Shown: positions 48,926-61,108 of the stretch, in pieces
How the letters are laid out: every line of letters starts with the position of its first letter
How positions within the stretch are numbered: position 1 is the first letter of the stretch
From: Hirudinaria manillensis
Lineage: Eukaryota > Annelida > Clitellata > Hirudinida > Hirudinidae
NCBI GenBank assembly: GCA_034509925.1
Contig: CM067532.1
Location: 1,519,142 to 1,583,141, forward strand
Direction of reading: 5' to 3'
DNA length: 64,000 bases
Program-made: the position numbers and the translations under genes
Notes under the pieces: generated by a model
Told to the model about the DNA's origin: nothing
The model's input: only the letters and a program-made list of their open reading frames with translations
The model's database searches: none

Positions 48926-51900
48926 ATGTTTACGAAAAAGATAACCAGGCGAAACGGTAAAGAAGACAAACAGTTATCATGCACCATAAGATTTCTTGAT
49001 GATTCAGAACCTCTCTCATTCACTTACCAGGTAGGGGATGTAGTCAATGCATATCTGTGACTATAGTGGAATGTATGGTTTCAAATAGCAAGATATTAAG
49101 TCAATTTAAATGCAAAGGATAATTTTGCAGAAAGACACCAAAGGGCAGGAGATATTTGATCAAGTTTGCCACTGTTTGGATCTTGCTGAAAAAGATTATT
49201 TCGGACTGAGATACATCGACTTGACGAAGCAGCGGGTTTATCTCCTTGTTCTTCATTAATTAATAATAGACCGATGTTGAGGAGCTAAGAGGAGTCTTTG
49301 CAAAGATAAAAATGATAATTGTAATGATATTTAGCCAGATATTCATGTTTTATTTCAGCATTGGCTGGATTTGCTAAAACCAGTTTGGAGACAGCTGAAA
49401 TGTTAGAAAGTCTTCCATCTTCATGACATAGAATACCAAAGTCAGATTAAATGTGTTTAATTTTTCAGATGTAAATCCGGTGGTCCTCTGCTTTAGAGTG
49501 AAGTTTTATCCATCTGATCCATCTAAGCTCAGAGAGGAAATCACCAGGTAGGGAGACTTGGACTAACTTTATAACATAATTTGCAAATGTAGGAGCATTG
49601 TTGTCAATTTGTTATCTGTTGGGAGTCATCTTTTTTACTTATATTAGTTTTCAAATTTATGATGTGGTATTTTTTTGCCTTTAGAAATTATTTGGAAAAT
49701 GCTAATCTTTGCCTGAAATTCTTCTTTCTTTTTTGCCAAGTCTTTAATTTGACTTGCTCTATTTGAAGATTTGTGATTGGACTCTTATTTTTTATATTCC
49801 AGGTATTTCTTATTCCTTCAGCTGAGAAGGGATCTCCATCATGGCAGGCTCATCTGTTCACAGAATGATGCCAATCTACTGGCAGCATTCATCCTTCAAT
49901 GTAATTCGTTGCATAATTTATAATAAATGTTATCTAATATATTATTAATGAGCATTGATTGATGGAGCATTCTATGAATAGTTATATTTTATTCCTCTGA
50001 AATGCTTTTTTTGTGATGAATGTTGCTTGGATCATTGTGTACATGTTGTTAAGCAATAGATTATGCTTAGCACTAGCAGATGCGGGACCAATCGTGATGA
50101 TAGTTTGAGATTTTTTTGACCGAGATTTAGATTCGGGACAACTTGGTTAACCATTATATTTTCTCGACCACCCATCTGGATTGGCGATAACAATTGGTGA
50201 ATTGGACCATAAATAACGTCGCAATGTGTTATTTGATTGGATTGTGTTTGTGACAAGATTGCAAGATAAATATGGGGGTCTGCTGCTATTATTATTATTA
50301 TTTATTATTATTGTTATTATTACCACTATTTACTATATAACATAATTATTAATATTATTGTATGATATTAATTTCTAAGCCTATTAATTTCTACTATTTA
50401 TCACCTCTTTTTTATTTTTAAATTTGCAAAAAATAATTCTAACCTTAATTTTATTCAAAGACAACGAATTTGTTTTGAAATTATTACAGCAATTGAACTT
50501 AACCGACCTTATTATTACTATAATTATAATAATAATTTATTATTGTTATTATTATTATTATTAAATTGACACTTCGTTCACAGCCGAGGTGGGCGATTAC
50601 GACCCCGAGGAGCACCTGGCGAACTACGTGGGAAAGTTCAAGATGCTGCCGAAGCAGTCGCAGAGGCAAGAGGAGAAGATCAGGGAGTTGCACAGGTCCC
50701 TTGTGTTAGTGCCTGTTGTTAAGTTCTTGATGATGATAGTGATGGTGATGATGATGATGGTGGTGGTGGCAAAGAGACATTGAGTTCTTTATAACGATAG
50801 TGATGGTGGTGATGATGATGATGGTGGTGGTGGTGTTAAAGAGTCACTGAGTGTAGGCATCTAGTTCTTGATGCTGATGATGATAGTGATGGTGGTCGTG
50901 ATGATGATGATGATGGCAATAGTGATGGTGACGATTAGATGGCACTGAAGCTGATGCATCAGGAAGTTTTTTTTTGCTTATTGCAATCAAATGTATTTTT
51001 AATAATTTAACTTTATTGATGTTTAAATCAATCGTTTTCCGTCCTCAAGAGGTCAGTCGCCCGGAGAAGCAGAGTTGAACTTCCTACAGAAATCTTCCAC
51101 CCTTGTTACTTATGGAGTCGACCCTCATCCTGTCAAGGTCATCATCATCATCATCATGATCATTACTGTTGTCATTGTTATGGTTATCATCATTGCCATT
51201 GTCATTACCATTGTTATTGTTATCATCATTGCCATTGCCATTATCATTGTTATTGTTGCAACGATGATGTTACAATGTGCTATTGTTTCATCTACTTTCA
51301 GGATCCTAATGGCAACCTTCTCTACCTGGGAGTGACCCACCTGGGCATCGTCATCTTCCAAGGAAGCAAGAGGACCAGAATATATTCATGGTTATTCATG
51401 AGCATCATTATAACATCATAACAACAATAATAATAATAATTATTGTGGTGCTAGGATGATGATGATGATGATGATGATGTCAACGGTGATATAATAAAAT
51501 AATAATAATAATAATAATGATAACATTTTTCATTTAACAGCCTTAGTTCACCAGTTTTGGATTTATACTTTCAGGCCACAAGTGAACAGGATAACGTTTG
51601 AAGGAAAAATGTTCATTGTTCATGTCACTCTCACTGAAGTGGTTATCTGCTTTTTTTAGTCATTAATCCGAGTAATAAACCAATAATAATAATAATAAAT
51701 AATAATAATCACAATAATAATAATAATAATATTATTAATTAACGATAAGGACTTACGATGCCAATGATGAGTTTATTTTATGAGACTATAGTATTGTTAT
51801 GATGTATGATTGAAATTATACATTATGATGTTGCTGTTTGTAGGTAATATAATAAAATATGGCACCTTTTGTAAAAATACATTTTCCCAAACTTTATTCT

Positions 51901-54049
51901 TAATTGGTCAGTTCCTCTTGCATATTCATGATGATGACGACGACGATGATGATGATGTGGTTGTGTTGGTGGTTTTGATAACGATGATGATGATGGTGGT
52001 GTTGGTGGTTATGGCAATGATGATGATGGTGGTGGTTATGGTGGTAATGATGATGATTGTTGGTGATGGATGTGCCATGCAACAAGCAATTACGAGACGT
52101 TTACGTTGAAACCCATTCCGTTTCTCCTCCAGCGGAGCACGGGTCTGTTCGATGCTGGCAACTGTGTCGTTGTGAGTCCGTTGTTGTTGTTGTTGTTGTT
52201 GTTGCTGCTGTTGGTGTTGTTGTCGTTGGTGTTGTCGTTGTTTTTGTGTTTCTCTCAAGAAACGTGTTTCCTTGGGGCTACAACAAAATTTGATTTGTCA
52301 TTGAATTTTTCTTTGGTTATCAACAGCAATGAAGTGATGATAGTTGTGCCACAAAATAAGTAATATTAAAGAAGGTAATATTAAACTTTAATTTGATGTC
52401 TTCTAGTGAAACCTATGGAATAATTAAGATATATAGATACACATATATATATATATATATATATATCTATATATATATTTTGTATATATTATATTATTAC
52501 AAGCACTATAATTAGCATTCTATTAATTATAATTCTAGTAATTATTCAAATTAATTAATAATACCTTTCAGAAGAAGCATATGTATGGCTACAAGTGTCC
52601 CACACTTTCTGCCTGCAAGCATCTGTGGAAATGCGCAGTGGAACAGCAATATTTCTTCACGTACGTTCCTTCTCTCTTCTCTCCATTCTGTCCTTAAGAG
52701 GACTCTCAGCCTTTCAGTGATCTTTTAATCGCTAAAATTATAATATATTATAAATTATATTAACATTATTCCACTTACATTTACTATTGTTATTTATTAT
52801 TTTTATACCCTTGCTTGACATTCAATTTGCTTGTGTTAGTATTGTCGTATCTTTCTCAGACTGGATTCTGGCAAGAATGCCCCGAAGGTGGTTTCGGGAG
52901 GGGGCGTGTTCACCCGAGGGTCCAGGTTCAGGTTCAGGTAAGGGCAGCGGTTTCAGAAGCAGTTCGATTCAATTTAGGATTTTTAAATTTATAAAATAGC
53001 AATTTGGTGTCTGAAGCTAAATAGTGATTTTCTTTTTTTGTACTTTAGTAACCTTTGAATGCCTAATGCATATTCGTTATTGCCAGTAATAATAGTAATA
53101 ATATATTATTATTATATAATAATTAATGTAATAATATATTATTACATTATAATAATAATTATTATATATTATATATTATATATATTATTGATTATTTCCT
53201 TTTCCTATTTGCAGTGGAAGGAGCGAAAAGGAAACCTATAAGGATGAGCTCCTGGAAAGAGATGAACCTCGGTTCATCAGGTCTGTGGAGATTTTTTTTA
53301 AATTTCTTTTATTTATTTATTTATTTATTGATTATTGATGATTAAAATTCATTGGTTTGTTTCTTAAGCAAGATGATATTTGCTTAATATTTTAAAAAAA
53401 ATATTTTAAAATTGTCCATGTGACTTCTTGGAACTTCTCTGCAAAGACCGACGGGATTTTTGCATTCGACGTAATTTTTAATCTTTGGAAACAGGACTTC
53501 GGCGAATCCGCTGTTTGCCCAGCGCTACACGAGTCTCAGGTCGGGTTCGGTTCCCGCGACTTTCAACGTCCTCGGCCTCAGCGAAGAGAGTCGTTAGTAG
53601 TTTGTCGTCTGCTAAGTTCGGTGAATGTTACTTTATGGTTGACCAATCGTACTCTTAGCACATAATTATCGATCATCGCAAATCAGAATAAATAATAATA
53701 TTATTATTATTATAATGTATTATTATATATTATATAACGTATTATTATAATATATCGTTATGACCATATTGGCATAACGACTGATTATTTTTACATATTA
53801 TGTTCTTCTTAATAGCTAGTTCATGGTTAAATGAATAATTAATTATTAATTAAACCAGTGGACAGCCTGCACCATTACAAGCAGGGGGGACAATGGAGAT
53901 CATTGGATGACTTCTCCCGAGCCTCAACGCCCCACGAGTCACCCATCGTCTCCGAGGAGGCCAACGATTTCGTTTATTATCCTAAAGATGCTGAAAGTTA
54001 GTGGACCTTTATTCTCTCTCTCTCTTCCTTTTACATCCCTTGTTACATG

Positions 54050-54089
<40 letters not shown>

Positions 54090-55412
54090 GGCACGTGAAT
54101 TTTGCATCATCGGCTTGTCATTTTGAATGAAAACAAAGCTCAGAGAATCCAATTCTCCAAACCATCAGACATCCCAATTGGTCAGCATCATCAACATCAG
54201 CAGCAGCAACAACAGCAACAGCCCAACTTGATTCTCTCCGGCGACGGTCGCGGCTCGACTCACGCTTTCGACAACAACGGGGAATTCCCCTTCGGCCAGG
54301 CCATGACATCTTCTTACCATTCCAACTTTTCCTCCGGCGTCGATAACGACACCAACGAGCTGAGAGGGGGTCAGGTGTTCAAGAAGTCCGATTCCGTGCT
54401 CTACGGCTCCGATCCTCTCATCAATGCCAAGGAAGTTCGTAGTCATTTGTTTGGATTAAGCTCTGGTTTTTGGATGTTGTCGTATGAAGACAACTCTTTC
54501 ATGTGCATCTTTTCCTAGAGTTCCTAATGTTAAGGCTTTCATATCACGTGTCAAGGGTTGTGGAATGGTGGAAGATTGTTCTGTTGGATGGATGAGCTTT
54601 CTTTTTTTTTTTTATATTTATTTGTTTGTTTAATAGTACAAAATTAAAATAACTTTTTTTATATTTATTTGTTTGTTTAATAGTACAAAATTAAAATAAC
54701 GTTTTTGCTATTGAAAATTAATTGGATTGCAACCTTCAGAACCTTTTAGCTTTTAAAGAAAGTGAAAGTGAAACTTTTTGTGAAATTCGAATCCCGGAGT
54801 TAGATTTTCAAAGCTAGGAGCATGTTGCTTGGAGCAAAAATGATGTGTCATCATCATCCCGACATTCTTTCCATTCATCCATCTCATTCATTAATTAATT
54901 CATTCATCATTCATTCATTAATTCTGTCATTCTAGCCTCTGAGGAAGAGACATCGCCACCTTCTGAAGCACCAGCAGAAAACAATCTACGACGAGTGCTT
55001 GGACGGCTCCGCTTTCGGCACGACTCGCTCCCCTGGCAACGACTTCGTGGATGACAGCATCTACGACGATGATGCCACCGAGCGCCCATTCTCGAACGGC
55101 AAAGGCCCCGATCCCGGCTCTTCCGGTTCCGTCACATCTGCTTTCGCTCCTGGAGAGTCTGCCGCCAAGGACGGCGCCGGAGCGACGGTCTCTTACGGGA
55201 GGTTCTTCGCGGCTGGTCGGCTGGTCAAGTTTTCCGTGGTGCTCGTTCTTTTATGCTGCGTTCTTGCCGTCGCTGTCTTCTATCTCTTCTTGGGGACCTC
55301 CGCCGACCCCGAGGGCGATGACCGGGGACTTCCCGACGAGCAGACGCCGGACGACTCCTCGTCCCTCCTCGGTTTCTACGGCAACTTGGACATCGACGAC
55401 GAGGATCTCTAG
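48926..55412 (+). CDS. FERM-domain membrane protein, FRMD3/FRMD5 type
   Basis: Sixteen exons join in phase to 674 residues: 48926-49030, 49131-49235, 49359-49401, 49469-49547, 49803-49900, 50584-50695, 51050-51137, 51302-51390, 51575-51638, 52572-52660, 52860-52937, 53215-53280, 53495-53592, 53859-53996, 54139-54434, 54936-55412. The FERM domain covers about residues 15-320: [130 protein letters not shown]. Then a FERM-adjacent stretch ([13 protein letters not shown]), a low-complexity part with a His/Gln run (residues about 430-440) and one membrane helix near residues 614-635 ([20 protein letters not shown]), followed by a short acidic tail ending DIDDEDL. FRMD3 and FRMD5 share this plan (N-terminal FERM, C-terminal helix) and act at adherens junctions and the cortex. 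I cannot tell which of the two it is. Confidence 0.92.
54601..54705. repeat. Perfect direct duplication, about 48 bp
   Basis: The stretch TTATATTTATTTGTTTGTTT followed by AATAGTACAAAATTAAAATAAC occurs twice in succession inside the last FERM-gene intron. The near-identity indicates a recent tandem duplication. Confidence 0.8.
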
Positions 55413-58400
55413 TCTCAAGTGGAGGTTGGGATGGGGTGACGAAGATGACGACGACGAGGATGAAAATATTTTATGACTATTAATCAAATTTAGAAGAATT
55501 AGCATCGTAGGACAATCTCAGAAGGTTCAATGGGTGCTCGGTGGGCACTTGAAATTGCTGCCATCATCACCATCACACTCTTTTCATCATCATTATCACC
55601 CCCGCTCTTTCCATTACCATCATCGTCGTCGTCGTCGTCTTCATCAGAAAAATATTTGCATTCTATGTATCTGTCAACTTGATTATCGATCAGAAGCTGT
55701 CCTTTTCTCCTCCAATTCTTCTGTCGATCAGCTTTGCTGTTGTTGTGTATTTCAACGTGCACTGATTTCTTTGCTATATTTTGCAAAATATTTGAAAAAT
55801 TATGATGGCAAATGGAAATTATTAATCTTAATGATATTCGATGAATATGCATAGATTTGTTCAACAGTAATGACAAAACAAAAAGGATATTGATCAAAAG
55901 ATGATGGTAAGATGGGTGGAGTAATGAACAAAGAAGCTGGTTGGATAATTATTTATTTTCAACTTTTAGTCCCTTTTGACTTCTTGAGCATGATTTTATC
56001 GCATTTCACGTCAGATCTCGTTCCAGTCGTAATTCCATTTCATTCAGGATAGTTTCGGGTGGCATAATCTGTACATCTTATCGATTGATTCTTTTTCTTT
56101 TTAAGTAGTTGTTGAATTGTTTTGTTTTATTTTTAAACAATTGTGACAATTGTCATGTTAGTCATTTATTTTTGTATTAATGCTGAGTTTTTTTTAGATC
56201 TGAAAGTTTTTGTTCATTTTGAGGTGTTTGATTTTAAGGTTCTGTGTTTTATTCTTATACATTCCATTTTGGCATTAAAAATCGTTTTACAAATAATGCC
56301 CGTATCTCTTGAGAAATATGTATTTGTTGACTTTCGAGTGGTGCAAAAAAGTATCTAAACTGTGAATTAGTGTAGATGAAATAATGAATAGTCAACTTTG
56401 AGAGCAAGTAGTCCAAGTTTTATAATTCCAGTATGGTGTTGAGTGGTGTCTGCCGAGCGTTACCCCGCCGCGGTAGACGCGTTTCCGGTGCTTCTACCGA
56501 CCAAACATTTTATGGCGGTTGCCGCAGCCTTGAAAGAACTGCATCGATTAATTGTTTGCTATTATTCCTTAAGTTAGAAGTATGAGAAACGAAGCCATTT
56601 AATCAGCTCGTGCCTAAATCAATTAGTCGTAGGTCCAACAAAGTCATAAAAACGTCCTTATGGCCTCCCATGGTAAGTTGAAGCCATTAATTCGTGGGAA
56701 CTCGTGGTGCCATTAATCTCGGTAAATGACATTTTTTCTATTCCGTTGGTAATCAATTTTAGACGCTGCCATCTTGTAAACAAGTCATAACATAATATGA
56801 CCGTTCTGGGGATTCCAGTCGTCACAGATTTTTGTTATTCGTCAAGCATTCTATGGCATATTCCTGTTTTCATTTCACTAGAATATCTTTATTTTTAACG
56901 TTCAAGACTTGCTTGGAGATATCGGCGTTTACATCGGTCTGCGGATGATCTTGCAAGCAAGCTACTAAATCTCCAACGTATCGTAGAACCACATATGTTT
57001 CACAGGAGAAAAAATGAAAAAGCTGATCATCTAAGAAGCGAAAGTGACCTGTGGCATTCGAATCATCTTGAACAGATAGGTAATTGGCAAGGTAGCGAAG
57101 GAGAGCTAACGCTAGGTTGTGCAGATAATAGATGGTCTCCTGTACTTAAGTCGTGCTACGTGTGTTGTTGCTGCTGTCGATAAGGGGCGTAGTTTCGTTA
57201 ATGATTAAATGCTTTTTGTACATTTCGATATCAGATCCTGCAAGCATCTTTTAGTGGATCTGTTTTGAGTCTTTCTACCGGCAGAGAAAACGTCTGGATC
57301 ATGGTGGGTTTGGCATTTTAACGTTGCTTGTGAAACTTGGTTCAAATGAATTCCTGTAAGATTATTAGTGCAAGTGATGAATAATAAGAAGTGTATGAAA
57401 ATAATTGTGTGCATGCGCTAGAAAAATGCGCAAAATTTCGGTTGCTGTAGCAGATGTTTTTAAGAATATGGGAAACTCATATTACTAGTTGGTCTGCAAA
57501 GCAAATGTATGACTAATAACAAATAAAGTGGAATTTAAAAATTTTGTGCTTGAATTCATGAGTAACCACTGCTATACTTTATTGCTTGTCAGGGAAATTT
57601 GAATTTAATTAAGGGTAATTTGAATTTATAAGTGATTCATGGCTTGCTCTAAGCTTATACACTTGAAAATTGCACTTGCATAATTTATATGCCCCTGTTC
57701 ATGATTTGATTCGTGTTTATCTATGTATCATGGGCAATCTCTGCAAATTTCAACCACTTAAAATGTGCCAGGCAAGATCAGAACACCGATTTGCATGGCT
57801 ATTATGCCCCTGTTCTTGATAAAGGATGTCACATTTGAAACATTGTTTGCATTGAAGATAATGGCTTCTTCAATCTAGATGCGTTCTCTCAATAAGCGGA
57901 TGAACTGGTTTTAGGCTGGAGATTGTTGTTTGTGTGTTCATTGGATTTCAAAGGTTATGCCGCATAACCAGATATTTCTTCCAAATCACTAAGTGCTGAT
58001 CTCTGTGAGATTTTCAAATTAAAAACTATCCTGAATCTTACATAAGGATTCTAAAGATCTTTGCCTCCAAAGTCCATCATTTTGAGCTTCTATTTTGATT
58101 TCTGAAGTTGTTTACAAACTCCTGGTTACTGAGATGATGTAGGAAGCTTGTGATTGGTTTGAGTCAAGCTGGTGGGCTGGTCATTGCATTTGGTCATTTG
58201 ATTGAAATGCATAGCAGATTAAAATTGGTAAGCATGTCGAGATAAATATTTACCAAATGTCTAATGCATTCTAATCCGAGATGCCTATGCATTATTTGTT
58301 CCGGTTATTTACCGCTGTTATAATTGTTATTATTACTTTTAATTATTTTCCTGGAAAATTTGTTTTCAATTATTATTAAATGTTTCAAGTCACAAAGGGC

Positions 58401-60122
58401 AGATCACAAAAAGGCCAGAATTTTCAAAATGGCTTCTTGTAACTGTAATCCAATTTTAACATTTTACTCATGAATATGCAAATTATTTCATAGGAGTTCA
58501 TCTAGATGGACAGCCTTGATCTATCACTTAATTCATTCTGCTTGCTTAAGCTTTTATCTTGACTTGGATATTACTCTTTGATATATTTTGTTTAAAATCA
58601 AGTTATATCATTATTGCATTACCACGTTCTTGTGCATTGATGATGATGATGATGATGACGACGACGATGATGTCGATGATGATGATGATAGCAATGATGC
58701 AGTGATGATGATGATGGTGATGTTGATACACTTGGTATGGAGATATTTCATACCTGAATCTTTTCCTTTACTATTGCAACACTTGATTTTCTATTGGTTG
58801 GCTACTTAATATTACCGGCCAGGCCACTTGTGATTGTGTTGAAGAGAACTTGACAACTGCTCCGATCATATCACGATGGCTTTTAAACTGCTTTTAAAGA
58901 TTGCATACTTCTAGGAAGGACCAATGAATTGATATGTATCACTTTTTTCTAGTAATGAGTGTGAGTGTGTCCTGCTAGGATGCGATGGAACCTTTAATTG
59001 ATCACTATTTGTATAGCGCCTGCAATACGAGGTTCTCTCATAACTGGTATTTCCAACCGGATGAGTCACGGTTGATGAAAGCGACGATGATGGCGACGAC
59101 GACGATGTTGTAGCCTAGGTGGCTAGCCGGCAGGTGATTTGGGCGGTTCGAGATTTTAATGAAGAACTCAATTGCCTTACATCCATCGTTGGTGGCAGCT
59201 GTCCCAAGATTGTAACCGCTGATGAGTGAATGACTAAACGTCTAAGAGGATTATAGCAATGAATTGCTTGTTATTAAAAGATAGAAAACGTCTTTTGAAG
59301 TTAATATCTTTTTTGTCAGTTAGATTTAATTCCAGATTAGTTATGAAGAGTTTGTTCAATTCAAATTTTTATTCGTTATTTTTGGCAGATTTAAGTTAAA
59401 AACTGTAAAATTCATCATTTTCCATCATTTTTGACGCTGGCACGTCTTGGATTCTAGTGAGAGTCGATAGGCGTTTCGTGATAAGCTGCAACCCACAAGG
59501 TTCTTGACCCTGAGCAAGCAGGACAAACAGAGAGAGGTCCAGAAATACTTGGACCGAGAAGTACGAAGCATTGGCAGGCATTTAGGTCGTCTAAAGATTC
59601 TTTCGTCATCATCAACGGCTCATGTCAGCCTATGAAGTCAGGCCTACGAAGGCCTCGCATTTTCTTCGCCAAACTCTTTCAATGGCATGAAATACATGCA
59701 TGAACGAATGAGCAAACTAATGAATGAATGAATGAATGAATGAATGAATAGATGAATGGATGAAATATTCCTGTTCATCTTGGGTACTACGCATGGTAGT
59801 CCAATTTCGAGACGCGATGTTTTTTTAATGTTAAAGTTTGAATTCATAATCGTATAGTCAACGCTGCCTACGGGCTGTTTATCTGTTTATTCGCTTCCTT
59901 CTTTTACGGTAGGCCTGCAAGTCATCATTATCATCGTCGTCATCATTATCATCGTCGTCATCGTCGTCATCATCGTCATCGTCGTCGTCGTAACTATTAT
60001 CATGATTTTTTTTTAATCTTCCTAGTTATCTCCATCTTTTTTTTTGGAGCTTGTAAGAGAAACAGTTTGTTCAATGCCGCTTTAGATGCTATGATATTCT
60101 TGTTTATGTTATTATCGCAGCA

Positions 60123-60160
<38 letters not shown>

Positions 60161-60979
60161 CTTGATAATAACAGTAGTATCAGTAGTGACTACTCATCAA
60201 TTCTTAACTTAATCACTGTTGCTAGTTTAATAGCCATGGTGATTGGAACGTTTAATTATTGCAGGTAAATTGCGTCTAAATTTGATACCTAATGAGGAAA
60301 CACTCCCTGCCCCATTCTTTGAAGTTCTTATTTGCTTTTCTGGCCCGAGTTGTTTTGGGTCCAGATTTCCACTTCGTCATCGTCTTCGTCCTCGTCGTCG
60401 TCTTTTGGAGATGAATCCTAAGCTTTGATCTATTTCGTAAACTGGCATTATCGTCGTCATCTTAACCTTCGTCATCTTTCTCAGCATCTCTGATTACTCG
60501 ACACGTTAAGATGATCGCATACCTTGTGAGGATTATTACGCAGACGTTATTTCTCGTCACTATAGTCTGCCTTTGAGCGGCCTGATTGGCGTCCATCTTT
60601 TGAATGTCTGAACTACAACAACAACAACAAAAGCAAAAAGCGTCTGCCTCTCTCGAGCCTCTCTCCATTCTCAGAGGCCTGCATAAATTGACGTAATTAA
60701 TATTAATGACGTCCGTTTATAGTGTAAGCGAGGTCGACCATTTTTTCGAAAAGGCTTTGGTATCTTAATACCTCAGCCTATTATCAATATCTATGAATAC
60801 CCATAAAATTAACATAAGATAAAGAAGACGTCAAAGATATTAGCATAAACTACTGACTAATTCTTGTGTCTTTCTGTTCGTCTACAGGCATTTTCGTTTC
60901 GAAAATCAGCTTGCATCATCTCAGACCTATCTTCCAGTTAGCGCTATGTAAATGGCATGATTTACACCTGGTTTAGTTC
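55413..60979. other. FERM-gene 3' flank and gene-poor region upstream of ankyrin exons
   Basis: No supported gene in 5.5 kb. It starts with the FERM 3' UTR. Simple repeats include (CAT/GAT)n at 58637-58720 and 59925-59990, (AATG)n at 59719-59755 and (AAT)n at 60124-60165. An open frame at 56995-57183 has no splice partner or recognisable motif. The upstream exons and promoter of the ankyrin gene may lie here, but I cannot identify them. Confidence 0.5.
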
Positions 60980-61108
60980 GTGTCCATCAGTTATGAACAA
61001 GACTTCATCATCATCGTCGTCCTCACTATACCTGGTGCTCACGCTCGTGGCGCTACACAAATTTATTCACCAATTACCTCACCTAACTTATCTTTATCAT
61101 CGTTTCAG

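Noticed and set aside
51810..52260. Met/Val/Asp-rich and Gln-rich open frames in both strands
   Set aside because: Created by (GAT)n and (GTT)n microsatellites in a FERM-gene intron.
56995..57183. 61-codon open frame MFHRRKNEKADHLRSES..
   Set aside because: No splice partner, no recognised motif, length expected by chance; possibly a retroelement scrap.
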